The notes: a model not told the origin generated them from the sequence alone. Positions 50,233 to 61,376 are shown, numbered from the stretch's first letter. The stretch is 64,000 nucleotides of DNA from Selaginella moellendorffii (GCF_000143415.4 NW_003314315.1:310001-374000); one strand, 5' to 3'. Numbers and translations are program-made.

Positions 50233-52677
50233 TCAACGCTTTGATTCGTAAAGGCTGGCCAAGAGCACGTAGGCTGCTCCCTGGTCGTCACCATCGCCGG
50301 CTTTCATCCACGACTCAAACGCGAGCTTGCCAACCTCGGCGTCTCGGAAGATCCGGCTCGCGCTCAGCACGGTGCTCCAGGTCACGGCATTGGGCTTGTA
50401 AGGCATCGCTTCGACGAGCTTCACGACCTCGTCCAGTCGGTTGGCACGTCCCAGCGAATCGACGATGCAGTGGTAGTGCTTGATCCCTGGAAGCGTCCCA
50501 AACTTTGAGAGCATGGAATGGAAAAAGTACCTGGCAGTCTCGACGAGGCCACCGCGGCTGCAAGCGATGAGCAGGCACACGAAAGTCACGGCGTTTGGGC
50601 GGAGTCCCTCGTCGAGCAGCGCGTGGAAGAGCTCCAGCACCTCTCTCGTGTTGGCCTGGCGGCTATGCCCGGCTACCAGCGTGTTCCAAGTCACTAAGTT
50701 CCTGGTGGTGGATGAAGAAGTGGCAGCGAAGACACACCCAGCGTCCTCCATGCTTCCACACTTAGCGTAGGCGTCGAGCAAGCTATTCGTGAGAAGCACC
50801 ACCTCCTTCTCCTCGGACGACGACAAGAGCCCACGCCGGTTGATCTCTCCATGGACGAGCTTTGTCCTCTCCAGCGCAACCAAGCTTCCGCAAGCTTTGA
50901 GTGCCGCGGCAAAGCTAAGAACGTCTGGAGCGCAGTCCATCCGAGCGAAGAGCTCCAGAGCCACTTCTCCCTCCTCGCTCTCCGCGTAGCCGAGTATCAG
51001 AGCGTTCCAGAACACCACGTCCCGGCAGTGGATCATCGCCTCGAAGACTCGGCGAGCATGGGACAGGCTTCCACACTTGGAGTACAAGTCGACGAGCGTG
51101 CCGGCCACGAATCTGTCCGAGTAGAAGCCACTTTGCTCAGCCTGTTCGTGCAAAGCTATGCCTCTTCCCAAGCACCTGGCCTTGACAAGCTTCCCGGATA
51201 CTTGCTTCGCGTTCTCCATCGCTGCCAGGCCAGTCCAGGCCTTGAGTGCCGCCACAAAGCTTCGTGAGTCCGGTGGCAAGCCTTGTTGGAGCATTCTCGC
51301 AAAAACTTCCAGAGCGGCACCTGGTTCTTCGTTTTGCGCGTAGCCGAGCATAAGTCCGTCCCACGAAACAACCGTGTGCACTGGCATCCTTGCGAAGGCC
51401 CTGGAAGCGTCAGCCATGCTTCCACACTCTCCATACAAGTCCACCAGCGAGCTTCCCACGCAGACGTCGAGATCACACCCAAACTTTCGAGCCTGCGCGT
51501 GAACAGCCATGCCTTTCTCCAAGCTTTCCAGCTTCACGGGCCTGCCGCAAACTTCCACCCCGGCCTCCTTCGTCGCCATGCAAAGGCAAGCTTTCAAAGC
51601 AGCGACGAACGTCCCAGCAGTGAGCTCTTCCCAGCCTCGTCGCAGCGTCGCCATTCTCTTCTCGAACAGCTCCAGAGTAACTTCCGGTCTCCCGTTTCTC
51701 GAGTAGCCCAGCATGAGAGCGTTCCACGACACGGAAGTGTGTCGAGGCATCCTGTCAAACACCCGCTGGGCGCTCACCACGCTTCCACACTTCGCGTACA
51801 TGTCCACCAGCGTGTTTGCGATGTAGATATCGTCCTCGAATCCGAGCTCCACGGCTTGGCAGTGAAGGACCCTTCCTCTCTCCAAGATCTCGGCCTTGGT
51901 AACTTTCTTCTTCTCTGCCAAGCTCGCGCAAGCCTTTACTGCCGCCACCAGAGTTCGAGCATTCGGCTCGCATCCTTCCACTCCCATGCACGACACCAGC
52001 TCGAGCGCCACCTCTTCCTCACCATTGTCTACATATCCCAGCACCAGAGCCGTCCAGGAAACCACGCTCCTACAAACCATCCGGTCGAAAACCATCCGGG
52101 CATCGACCAAGCTCCCACACTTCACGTAAGCATCGAGGATGGAATTCGCCACAAAGATGTCCGAGTCACAGCTCTTCTCCACTGCCTGGAAGTGGACTCC
52201 CATTGCTCGCACCAGCGCTCCAAGTTTCACAAGCCTTCCATCGATGATCTCGCCTTCCTCGGCAGCGGCCAAGTTTGAGCAGGCCTTGGCGGCTGCCACA
52301 AACGTCCACGAGTTTGGAGCACAGCCTTCTTCTCGTTCCATCCTTTCCAGCGCCTCGAGAGCTTTGATCTCTTCCCTGTTCTCCGCGTAGCCGAGCATCA
52401 AGGCCGTCCAGGACACCACATTGCGACTGGCCATCCCATCGAAGACCCTCCGCGCATCCGTCAAGCTCCCACACTTGGCGAACATCGAGATCAGTGAATT
52501 TGCCACGGAAATCCGCGAGATCTCCCCTCCTTCCACCGCATTGCTGTGGAGCTTCCATCCTCTCTGCAAATCCCTACTTCTAGCGCACTCCTGGATCGCT
52601 GCGATGACGCTGTGCGATCGAGTTCCCGATTCCTCATCGCAGTTTCGCAAAGATTTCCTCGCGGAGCAGCGCCGCAA
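50233..52677 (-). CDS. PPR protein of PLS type, no ATG near its start
   Basis: A single open frame of about 814 codons with many PPR repeats of alternating length ('DVVFWNALILGYAESEEGEV', 'SFVAALKAWTGLAAMENAKQ' style) and an E-like end ('NAVTWSTVLSASRIFRDAEV', 'YVLLASLYESKR') without a DYW domain. This is an organelle RNA-binding protein, probably in editing or processing. Homology begins near the first codons ('SVIAAIQECARSRDLQRGWK'), but the frame has no ATG before codon 65 ('SLISM'), and a TAG lies 12 codons upstream. Either an upstream exon supplies the start, a non-AUG codon is used, or the gene has lost its start. The 5' end faces the HOP gene with a shared 270-base region. Confidence 0.8.
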   Translation of the reverse strand: MRRCSARKSLRNCDEESGTRSHSVIAAIQECARSRDLQRGWKLHSNAVEGGEISRISVANSLISMFAKCGSLTDARRVFDGMASRNVVSWTALMLGYAENREEIKALEALERMEREEGCAPNSWTFVAAAKACSNLAAAEEGEIIDGRLVKLGALVRAMGVHFQAVEKSCDSDIFVANSILDAYVKCGSLVDARMVFDRMVCRSVVSWTALVLGYVDNGEEEVALELVSCMGVEGCEPNARTLVAAVKACASLAEKKKVTKAEILERGRVLHCQAVELGFEDDIYIANTLVDMYAKCGSVVSAQRVFDRMPRHTSVSWNALMLGYSRNGRPEVTLELFEKRMATLRRGWEELTAGTFVAALKACLCMATKEAGVEVCGRPVKLESLEKGMAVHAQARKFGCDLDVCVGSSLVDLYGECGSMADASRAFARMPVHTVVSWDGLMLGYAQNEEPGAALEVFARMLQQGLPPDSRSFVAALKAWTGLAAMENAKQVSGKLVKARCLGRGIALHEQAEQSGFYSDRFVAGTLVDLYSKCGSLSHARRVFEAMIHCRDVVFWNALILGYAESEEGEVALELFARMDCAPDVLSFAAALKACGSLVALERTKLVHGEINRRGLLSSSEEKEVVLLTNSLLDAYAKCGSMEDAGCVFAATSSSTTRNLVTWNTLVAGHSRQANTREVLELFHALLDEGLRPNAVTFVCLLIACSRGGLVETARYFFHSMLSKFGTLPGIKHYHCIVDSLGRANRLDEVVKLVEAMPYKPNAVTWSTVLSASRIFRDAEVGKLAFESWMKAGDGDDQGAAYVLLASLYESKR

Positions 52678-52761
52678 GTGATTTCTCGTGATTCTCCCCT
52701 ACCTGTGGATCTACATTTCTCTTCTTGGCGCCATGGATTCTCTACCTGTTATGGATTCTAT

Positions 52762-52769
52762 AAACCCTA
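52762..52769. promoter_or_regulatory. Telo-box in the PPR/HOP divergent promoter
   Basis: AAACCCTA lies between the divergent PPR and HOP genes. A TCTAGAAGCTTTTCTTATTC stretch about 45 bases on has GAA/TTC pieces suggestive of a weak heat-shock element, which would suit HOP. Motif evidence only. Confidence 0.45.
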
Positions 52770-52946
52770 AAACCTGGAAGGCTCGAGAATATGCGCGAGC
52801 CCTAATAGAGGTCTCTAGAAGCTTTTCTTATTCTAGGGTTTTCGTTCGTGCGAGGGAGCTGCGCAGGGCGCATCGATCGATCGATCGAGGTAGGCTAGAG
52901 TCACTCCGTTAGCACCTCTCACTCTACCCGATTCTCTCCCAGGAGC

Positions 52947-55116
52947 ATGGCGGATGAGGCAAAAGCGCGCGGCAATGCCGCTTTCTCGGCAGGGAATTTC
53001 GAAGAGGCGATCAAGCATTTCTCGGACGCGGTTGCTCTAGCTGGGACGAACCATGTTTTCTACTCCAATCGCTCCGCATGCTACGCATCGCTCCACAAGT
53101 ACCAGGAGGCTCTCGAGGATGCAAAGAAGACTGTGGAGCTCAAGCCGGATTGGCCGAAAGGTTACAGCAGGCTTGGCGCTGCCTATGTCGGCCTCAAGAA
53201 ATTCCCCGACGCGGTCTCGGCCTACAAGAAGGGACTCGAGTATGATCCTAGCAACGAGGCTCTCAAGTCGGGCTTGGCGGACGCACAGGAATCCATGTCA
53301 GGGGCAGGGCAGCCATCGCCTTTCGGGAATTTGTTCCAGGGTCCAGATGTGTGGGCGAAGCTGCAGCAGGATCCCAGGACCAAAGCGTTTCTCACGCAGC
53401 CGGATTTCTTGAAGATGATGCAAGACCTCCAGAGAAATCCCAACGCGCTCAACCTTTACATGAACGATCCTAGGATGATGCAAGTTCTAGGAGTTCTACT
53501 TGGTGTGAACATCCACACGCCTTCCAAGGAGGAAATGGAGAAGGGTGTTTTTGAGGAGGAACAGGAAGCATCGTCTCAGCCATCCGAGACTAGTAGGCGT
53601 GAGACAAGCAAGCCTGCTACTCCTGCTCCAGAGCCGGTCCCGGAACCGATGGAGATACCGGATGAAGATAGAGAGAAAAAGGAAAAGAAAGCGGCGGCTA
53701 TAAAAGCGAAGGAGGCCGGGAATGAGGCGTATAAGAAGAAGGATTTTGAGTCGGCATTGGCGAATTACTCCAAGGCAATCGAGCTCGACGACGAGGATAT
53801 CTCCTACCTCACAAACAGAGCGGCGGTCTACCTTGAAATTGGAAAGGTACTGTTTCTTATTTGTTATGACCACCTTCTGTGGTTGTTTCTCACTTTCGAT
53901 GGTTTCTTACGGCAAACAGTACGAAGAATGTATCAAAGATTGCGATCAGGCAGTCGAGCGTGGAAGGGAATTGCATTCAGACTACAAGATGGTAGCAAAG
54001 GCGCTGACGCGGAAGGGATCGGCTTATGTCAAGCTGGCTAAGTGTGCCAAGGACTACGAGCCTGCTATCGAGATCTTCAACAAGGCTTTGACAGAACACC
54101 GTAATCCGGACACTTTGAAAAAACTCAATGATGCAGAGAAAGTCAAAAAGGAACTTGAGCAAAAGGAGTACTTTGATCCCAAGATTGCCGACGAGGAGAG
54201 AGAAAAAGGTACCTTAAGTCATGAATTGTGCTTGACTTCGTTCTTTTCTTCCTTTTAACTGTTAGGCAACGATTATTTCAAGGAGCAAAAGTACCCCGAG
54301 GCAGTGAAGCATTACTCGGAGGCTCTTAGGAGGAATCCGAATGATGTGAAGGTATCACGCGTGATTTTGTGTGTGATAGCCACTGAGCTTGCCCTCTCTT
54401 TGCATGCAGGCTTACAGCAACAGAGCAGCAAGCTACACGAAACTCGGTGCCTTCCCCGAAGGGTTGAAGGATGCTAACAAGTGCTTGGAGATCGATCCTT
54501 CTTTTATCAAGGGATACTCGCGCAAGGGGGCAATCCAATTCTTCATGAAGGAGTATGACAAAGCATTGGAAACTTACCAGGTAAAACTTGAAGGTAGAAT
54601 GAAAAGACCTCACTTTTAACGTGTGTTCTCGTTTGCTCGATAGACCGGGTTGAAGTACGATGAACACAACCAGGAAATGATGGATGGGATCCAAAGGTAA
54701 TTCACCGAAACTTTTCTTTTAATGACAAGACTCTCCCTTTTTTCCCAGATGCGTCGAGCAGATCAACAAGACGAACAGGGGAGACATTAGCGCCGAAGAG
54801 CTCAAAGAGCGCCAGGTTAGCTTTTCTTGTAGTGAGTGCTTCGAGTGTGTTCTTATTTCTCTTTCCATCGTTCAGGCCAAGGCTATGCAAGACCCCGAGA
54901 TCCAGGGCATTCTCTCGGATCCAGTAATGCGACAGGTATGAGATCGATTTTTCTCGATTCTTCGTCTCAACATGGAATGGATTTTCTGGTTTGGTGTTGT
55001 AGGTATTGATCGATTTCCAGGAGAGTCCAAAGTCAGCTCAAGACCACATGAAGAACCCCATGATCATGGCAAAGATCCAGAAGCTTGTGGCCGCTGGCAT
55101 TGTCCAAGTGAGATAG
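52947..55116 (+). CDS. HOP: HOP/STI1 co-chaperone (Hsp70-Hsp90 organising protein)
   Basis: Transfers client proteins from Hsp70 to Hsp90 in the cytosol. Eight or so exons give a complete family architecture. TPR1 ('KARGNAAFSAGNFEEAIKHF', 'FYSNRSACYASL', 'KGYSRLGAAYVGL') is followed by DP1 ('PRTKAFLTQPDFLKMMQDLQ'). TPR2A has clamp residues in 'KEAGNEAYKKKDF', 'YLTNRAAVYLE' and 'AKALTRKGSAYVK'. TPR2B has 'GNDYFKEQKYPEAVKHYSEA', 'AYSNRAASYTKLGAFPEGLK' and 'KGYSRKGAIQFFM'. DP2 ends in 'PEIQGILSDPVMRQVLIDFQ' and 'KLVAAGIVQVR', with TAG at 55114-55116. Asn and Lys/Arg clamp positions for EEVD tails are present. The long first exon and short 3' exons look normal. Start at 52947 fits the family N-terminus. 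Confidence 0.97.
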
Positions 55117-55918
55117 TTGACTGGGCGTCTAGTGGTAGGAATTTTGCTGATGCCGCTTCCTATTATGTCATTGATAATGGTCATGTGATGATGCATCCGC
55201 CACCTCTTATAGTTAGGTATGCTCTCTTCTACCAACAACATGTCCAAATACATGGGAGGTGAAGTCATAAGATCTGTACGGAGTGTGTTTAATTCTCGGG
55301 CGGGCGGAAGATTTCGCTGGCGCCGTACGCTTTGTCACTATTGAGTCTCAAGTTCGAATCTTCTTAGCGTCTAGAATGTCCAATAATTGATACATTGGCG
55401 ATTATTCTGACTTGGACATGGATAAGTTTTGATCAAATATCTTTACAATGCGTTGTGGTTGTAGGGTTTGCCGGCGGCTGTTTGAAATGTCCGGCCAGCC
55501 AATTTTTTTATGTGTGGCCCCAAGCTGACCAATCTTTCTGCCGGTAGATGTATGTAGACAATGTCGATGATGGGCCATGCTAAGTACGGCACGATTGTAA
55601 ACTGGCCGAGGGTGACGTCAGCCCTAGTACGGGTGTGCTCGGTACGACCGCCAAGGAGAAGATTATCTTTTCTCCCTTATCCCTTGCCTCGTTCCATTGC
55701 GGGCGCATTTAGGGTTGCCATCTTTCCGGCTTCTTTTACTCGCCTTTCTTTATCTTTTATGGTTGCCCTTCCTCTGGAGATAATGCGCGAGGAACAGGGA
55801 CGAAGAACACTGCTACCACTGGCGCGGAGGATTTCGCCTAGAATCTGGTGATGGATTGTTGAAATTATGGATTCCTGACGCTCGCTAGGGCCGGGAAGAA
55901 GCCAGCAGCGATCCGTCG
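55117..55918. other. Intergenic, HOP 3' flank and GRAS 5' leader
   Basis: No gene is seen. The 55.6-55.9 kb part is probably the GRAS leader. Confidence 0.4.
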
Positions 55919-57916
55919 ATGGCAACGAGCGTCAAGAACGAGCTCCTGGCGGCGTCCCCCCCTCCATTCCACTGGCCGGCGTCGATCTTCTCACCTCCTC
56001 CTCCTCAATCGCAGCATTCTCTGGCGATGCGCGAAGATTGTGGCAGCGGCGTGTGGGATCACTGCTCCGCGGCGGCTGGATCGGGCGCTCTCTCGCCGCT
56101 GAGCGAGTATCTCATGCAGCCGGACGAGGAAATCTTGTCCATGTCCTCGCTCGATGCCGCTAGCAGCAGCTTCCAGTCGGGATTGACGACGGACGAGGAG
56201 GAGGAGCAAGGGTTCTTTGCCGGATTATCGGCGAATTCTTGCTCCTCGGCCTCCTCCTCGGCCTCCAACACGTCCCCCTCCTCGGCCTCTCACCACTACC
56301 AGCAATTCGACCCCAACAGCCCGCCCGGCAACGTCCTCCTCCACTCGGTGGTGCGCTCCAAAATCCACGAGATCAACAGCAGGCTCTTCGACGACGAGGA
56401 CGACGGCATCGATCAGCTCATCACGACCGACGGCGTCGTCATCGATTCCTCGCCCTCGCTGGAGCAGCAGCACGGCTACCAGCCCGTGGCGATGCCGCCG
56501 CCAGCGCCGATTCTCCCATTCCGCTCACACCAGGACTCGTTTGGGACGATACGATCGTTCGATTTCCAGCAGCCCATCCAGCCGGCCTTCGCGAGCTGGA
56601 CGCACGGTACGTGGCACGTCCACCCCACGGTGCCGCCGCCGCTGCCGCCGGCGGTACGCGGGCCGGCGTGGCAGCACCGCGGAGGTATACCGCACGGTAC
56701 GGTGCCTGTGCCGCCGGCGCCGGCAAGCACCGTGGCGGTACAGGGCGGTATACCGCACGACGGCTCCCAGGACCCACAGGTGCTACTCGTCCAGCTGCTA
56801 GTGATGTGCGCCCACGCGGTGGCGGAGAAAAACGCGAGCATCGCCCAGATGATATTGGCGCGTCTCAGGCAGCACACTGGGCCGGAGGGGACGCCCATGG
56901 AGAGGCTGGCGTCCTACTTCACCGAGGCGCTTGCCGCGCGGATCGATCAGTCCACGGGCTCTGCGCTCTTCAAGGGCCTGCTCAGCGACAAGCTGCTCGA
57001 GTCGGATGGATCCACGCAGGCCAGCATGCTCGAGGCGTTCAGCACCTTCTACGACTACCTCCCCATCGGCAAATTCGACCACCTCACCATGAACCAGGTA
57101 ATCCTCGACGCCGTGGAGCGCGAGCGCGCCATCCACATCCTCGACCTCCAGCTCTGGTTTGGCACCCAATGGCCGGCGCTGCTGCAAGCTCTCGCAACTC
57201 GCCCCGGAGGACCACCTAGAGTGAGGATCACGGCAGTGGGCTCTTCCGCGGACGATCTAGCAGCCACTGGCGACAAGCTCCACGAGTGTGCCAAGACGCT
57301 GCGCGTCCATCTCGAGTACAAGGCCTTGCTACTGCCCAAGGCGGACAAGTTCCATGCCGGGCTCGTCAACCTCCATCCCGGCGAGGCCTTCATCGTCAAC
57401 AGCCTCAGCCAGTTCCACTACCTCCTGCAGCCCTCCACTTCCGACTCGGACACCTCCTTCGGCGGATTCATGGCTCACATCCGAGCTCTCCGGCCCAAGG
57501 TGCTCGTCATGGCGGAGAACGACGCCAGCCACAACAGCTCCGACTTTCTCAAGCGATTCGGGGAGTGTCTCAAGTACTACTCGGCGGTGTTCGACGCCAT
57601 GGCGACGTGCGCGAGCTCGCCCAGCGGGAGGTTGAAGATGGAGAGGCTCTTTGCGGCGCCAAAGATCCGGAACATCATCGCGTGCGAGGGGCCTAACCGG
57701 GTGGAGCGTCACGAGAGCATGGCGGACTGGAGCAAGCGGCTGGAGGTGGCGGGGTTTCGGCCATCGCCGCTCAGCCAGAGGGCCGTCAACCAGGCCAAGC
57801 TGCTACTCCGCCTCTACTACACGAATGGCTACACGCTCCACAGCGAGAGAGGCTCGCTGGTTCTCGGGTGGAGGAATTTGCCGCTCAACACGGTATCGGC
57901 CTGGAGAGTCGCGTGA
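55919..57916 (+). CDS. GRAS-family transcriptional regulator
   Basis: An intronless protein of 665 residues. The N-terminal 280 residues are variable, rich in Ser, Pro and acidic residues, with a Gly/Pro/Val stretch coded by a repeated GGTATACCGCACG. The GRAS domain follows in order: leucine heptad I ('LLVQLLVMCAHAVAEKNASI', about residue 288), the VHIID motif as 'IHILDLQLWFGTQWPALLQA' (about 404), leucine heptad II, a PFYRE-like part ('LRPKVLVMAENDASHNSSDF') and the SAW end ('SLVLGWRNLPLNTVSAWRVA'). No DELLA motif is seen. It probably acts as a nuclear co-regulator bound to other transcription factors. The sub-family cannot be fixed by eye. Confidence 0.93.
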   Translation: MATSVKNELLAASPPPFHWPASIFSPPPPQSQHSLAMREDCGSGVWDHCSAAAGSGALSPLSEYLMQPDEEILSMSSLDAASSSFQSGLTTDEEEEQGFFAGLSANSCSSASSSASNTSPSSASHHYQQFDPNSPPGNVLLHSVVRSKIHEINSRLFDDEDDGIDQLITTDGVVIDSSPSLEQQHGYQPVAMPPPAPILPFRSHQDSFGTIRSFDFQQPIQPAFASWTHGTWHVHPTVPPPLPPAVRGPAWQHRGGIPHGTVPVPPAPASTVAVQGGIPHDGSQDPQVLLVQLLVMCAHAVAEKNASIAQMILARLRQHTGPEGTPMERLASYFTEALAARIDQSTGSALFKGLLSDKLLESDGSTQASMLEAFSTFYDYLPIGKFDHLTMNQVILDAVERERAIHILDLQLWFGTQWPALLQALATRPGGPPRVRITAVGSSADDLAATGDKLHECAKTLRVHLEYKALLLPKADKFHAGLVNLHPGEAFIVNSLSQFHYLLQPSTSDSDTSFGGFMAHIRALRPKVLVMAENDASHNSSDFLKRFGECLKYYSAVFDAMATCASSPSGRLKMERLFAAPKIRNIIACEGPNRVERHESMADWSKRLEVAGFRPSPLSQRAVNQAKLLLRLYYTNGYTLHSERGSLVLGWRNLPLNTVSAWRVA

Positions 57917-58970
57917 TCTCTTGAAAGTTGGATCGATCGATCGATGGGACAATGGAAAGTTTTCTCTCTTTTTACTTTCGTTTTTTTATCATATCACTTC
58001 GGTCTTCGATTCAACAAAGCGAGTTGGCTCTCTGCAAGCTTGGAACGATCGATCCATCGATCGGATTTTTATTCGAGTAGAGACTGAAAGAAATTGTGGT
58101 TTGTAGCTTTTTCCCAATTGAGCTCCCCTGTGCATAGGATTTGGCAAGGAATCCAATAAGATTCGCTCTAGATACCCCTCAAGTCAATCAATCAATCACT
58201 TAAGGGTGGAAAGCCAAGAAAAAATGGCATCTTCTGGGAATCTCCGGTCCCTCTAGTGTCGACACGAAATGGATAAGGCTGGGTTTCTTTTTTTTTTTCT
58301 TCTTGTGCTGCGCTGTAGCGATTTTTTGGATGGAAGCACACAACGCGACCCTTCGCGGAGAAAAAATTAGTTATTTTTATCGCAAAGCCTTTGTTGGATT
58401 GCTACGTGCACCACTTTGAGGGCAAGAAATTCTCGTGTGTTTGGGAAAGGTGGTGGCGCACAAAGGATCTTCGCAAGAGCATATCGCATTACATTCTCTA
58501 CCAGTGGGTTGAGTCGAGAGGGAGAGCTGGATTGGAATAATCTCGCAATGAAAGTGGCTGGATCCAACTCGATCCATCCATAGATCGATCCAACAAAAAA
58601 TCGAAAGAGCACAGACAGGAGAGAGGATTGTTTACGTGAAGTTTGTTCGATAGCTACCTCTCGCTCTGTCCTTGCAGTATTTTTTTCCTCCTTCTCCAAG
58701 CTCCAAAACAATCTTTCTCTCTGCATTTGGTGGCACAGCTGGTCCACACAGATATATGTTCACAAAACTCATTTCCATTCACTCTGGTCAGCCACAGCGT
58801 CGCTTTCGATCGATCGCATTCACGCCATAGCCAAGAACACAAGACACCTTACCAGCTCGAGCCAATTTGAAGCTCCCAGACAAGCGCCATGGAATAAAGA
58901 AGATAACGATAGGCCAAGAACCCTAACTGAATACCATCCGTTGGATGGTCCTATATCCAACGGCTAACAT
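57917..58970. other. GRAS 3' flank and PPR 5' side
   Basis: No coding sequence is recognised. It has several ATCGATCGATC repeats near 57930 and 58045. A CTAAC branch-point-like sequence precedes 'TTTGATTAAG' at 58970-58979, which could be a 3' splice site for the PPR gene. Confidence 0.4.
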
Positions 58971-61376
58971 TTGATTAAGCCGAATATTCTCGCTCTGGCA
59001 AGACATGGCCTTGGCCTCGTTGCCGATTTCGCCAACGCGATCAAGAGCTGCAAGGATCTCCACAAATGCCAGCTTCTCCACAGCAAGATCCTCTCCGGCC
59101 CCTGCAATCACGACCGATACCTCTCCAATCTCCTCATCGACACGTATGGGAAGCTGGGCAGCATCGAGAGCGCTCGCGCCGTCTTCCACGCGATGGGCGA
59201 TCCCAATCACTTCTCCTGGAACATCTTACTGGGCGCATTCGCCCAGAATGCCCACATCGACGACGCGAAGACCACTTTCGATCGCATGCCGCAGTGGGAT
59301 CTCGTCTCGTGGAACGCGCTAATCTCCGCATTTGCCCATCACGGGCATTCGGAGGAGGCCAAGGCGATGTTCCTGGCGATGGAGAATCGCGACGTCGTAT
59401 CGTGGAGCTCCGTGATCAAAGCCTACGCGCAGTCGGGACTCGTCGATCAGGCCTCGCAAGTCATGGATCGCATTCCCAAGTGGGACGTCCAATCCATCAC
59501 CGGCATGGTCGCAGCATTTGCCCAGAACGGGCACCTTGACGCTGCGAGCGCGATGTTCGATCGAATGGAAGAACGCAACGTCGTCGTGTGGACAGCGCTC
59601 ATCACCGGCCTCTCGCTGAGTTACCAGATCGAAGAGGCGGAGACAATCTTTAGATTGATCCCCGGGAGGGACGTGATCGCGTGGAACGCGATGATCACGG
59701 CGTATAGCCAAAATGGCGACCCCCACACGGCCAAGCTCCTCTTCGACGTAATGCCAGAGCGCAACGTGGTGACGTGGACGACCCTGATTGTCGTGCTGGC
59801 AGACCACGGTGACCTGTGCGACGGACGCGGTACCTACCTGCGGATGCCGCACGTCAACGTAGTAGCGTCCAATGCGATGATCCAGGCCAACGCCCACCAC
59901 GGTGAGCACGACGCGGCAAAAGGAATCTTTGACGGGATGCGAGAGTGGGACTTTGTCTCCTGGAACTGTCTCCTCACGCTCTACACGGAGGCAGGGAACC
60001 TCGCTGACGTGGAGGGCGTCTTCCACGCCATGCCCGACCGGGATGACGTGTCGCGCAACGCAATGCTTGCGGCGTATGTCCGCTGGGGCCACCTGGACAG
60101 CGCCACGTGCCTGTTTGACGCGATGCCACGTCGCGGGATCGTGTGCTGGAACACCATGGTCACCGCGCACGCCAATGCGGGCGTCACCGCGCGGGCGAAG
60201 TGGCTTTACGACACCATGCCGCAGTGGAATATCCTTTCGGTCACCGCGATGCTCACCGCGTACTCTAACCGGGCGTTTGTAGAAGATGCCGAGGATCTCT
60301 TCATGCGGCTGCCGCAGCGCACCGCGGTAGCGTGCAACATTATGATCATGATGTACAGCGAACAGGAGGATCTAGAATCAGCTGTCGGCATATTTTCTAA
60401 GATGCCACAGCACGATCTTATCTCGTGGAACGCGCTTGTTTCAGCATATGCCGCAAATGGGCATCCGCTGCAAGCGAGAGTTTCTCTCGATTCCATGCCC
60501 AAGAGAGACGTGGTATCGTGGACGACAGTCGTGGCTGGATACACCCAAACTGGTGATATCGACAAGGCCATCTCCACCATGAATCGGATGCCAATGTGGG
60601 ATCTCGTGACCTGGAACGTGATGATCTCGGCGTACGCAGGGATTGGAAACTGTGTCATAGCAAAGAAAATGTTTGATGACAAGCAGCAGCGGAATCTCAT
60701 CTCCTGGAATGGACTGATCGCGGCCTACGCCCAAACCGGAAACTTGGCACTCGCGGTAGCCAGCTTCCACAAGATGCCCGAATGGGACTCCATCTCGTGG
60801 ATCGGGCTCATCGTGGCCTACGCCCAATGCGGCCACGTATCCGACGCCTGTGCGATGTTCGAGGATATCCCTTCCCGCGGGACGCTGGCGTTCTCCGCGA
60901 TCCTGGGGGCATATGCCCACACTGGGCACCACAGCGAGGCCGGGGAGGTCTTCCGGGCAATGCAGCTCGAGGGCGTACGTCCAACCAAGGTTTCGTACAT
61001 GGCGCTTCTCACAGGTTTCAGCTATGGCGGGATGCTGGACGAGTGCCGAGAGGCCTTCGTAGGGATGCTGTCGGCAGGGATCTCTCCGGCGATCCAGCAC
61101 TTTCGCAGCGTTGTCGACGTTATCGGGCGAGCAAGGGACCCGGGGGATGCGGAAGAACTGATCAGAACGATGCCGTACGTGGCGGACTCGGTGGTGTGGA
61201 CGTCGCTGCTCGGGGCGTGTCGCATGCACGGGGATCTGGAGAGAGCGGCGCTGGCGGCAAGAAAGGTGACGGAGCTTGAGCCCGACATCTCGGTTCCGTA
61301 TGTGCTGCTGGCCGAGATGATCAAGAGCGAGGGTGGCAGCGACAGTGACGAGCTCGCGAAAGGTATAGATTCATGA
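58971..61376 (+). CDS. PPR protein made of short repeats, no ATG near its start
   Basis: An open frame of about 800 codons with some 20 tandem PPR repeats of about 31 residues ('MPQWDLVSWNALISAFAHHG', 'MPERNVVTWTTLIVVLADHG'), the same S-type style as the 7.9 kb gene. The end resembles a partial E domain ('DSVVWTSLLGACRMHGDLER', 'YVLLAEMIKSEGG') without DYW. A predicted organelle RNA factor. The frame begins after an in-frame TAA at 58965, and its first ATG is codon 75, inside the second repeat. Homologous sequence starts at the first codons, so an upstream exon joined at 'TGATTAAG', or a lost start, is likely. Repeat spacing is unusually regular, suggesting internal duplication. Confidence 0.8.
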   Translation: MIKPNILALARHGLGLVADFANAIKSCKDLHKCQLLHSKILSGPCNHDRYLSNLLIDTYGKLGSIESARAVFHAMGDPNHFSWNILLGAFAQNAHIDDAKTTFDRMPQWDLVSWNALISAFAHHGHSEEAKAMFLAMENRDVVSWSSVIKAYAQSGLVDQASQVMDRIPKWDVQSITGMVAAFAQNGHLDAASAMFDRMEERNVVVWTALITGLSLSYQIEEAETIFRLIPGRDVIAWNAMITAYSQNGDPHTAKLLFDVMPERNVVTWTTLIVVLADHGDLCDGRGTYLRMPHVNVVASNAMIQANAHHGEHDAAKGIFDGMREWDFVSWNCLLTLYTEAGNLADVEGVFHAMPDRDDVSRNAMLAAYVRWGHLDSATCLFDAMPRRGIVCWNTMVTAHANAGVTARAKWLYDTMPQWNILSVTAMLTAYSNRAFVEDAEDLFMRLPQRTAVACNIMIMMYSEQEDLESAVGIFSKMPQHDLISWNALVSAYAANGHPLQARVSLDSMPKRDVVSWTTVVAGYTQTGDIDKAISTMNRMPMWDLVTWNVMISAYAGIGNCVIAKKMFDDKQQRNLISWNGLIAAYAQTGNLALAVASFHKMPEWDSISWIGLIVAYAQCGHVSDACAMFEDIPSRGTLAFSAILGAYAHTGHHSEAGEVFRAMQLEGVRPTKVSYMALLTGFSYGGMLDECREAFVGMLSAGISPAIQHFRSVVDVIGRARDPGDAEELIRTMPYVADSVVWTSLLGACRMHGDLERAALAARKVTELEPDISVPYVLLAEMIKSEGGSDSDELAKGIDS

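Noticed and set aside
51283-52278. 331-codon plus-strand frame opposite the PPR gene
   Set aside because: Antisense of a long GC-rich PPR coding frame; no domain of its own.
56239-57219. 326-codon alternative frame in the GRAS gene
   Set aside because: Low-complexity, Arg/Ala/Pro-rich frame typical of GC-rich exons; the GRAS frame has all family motifs.
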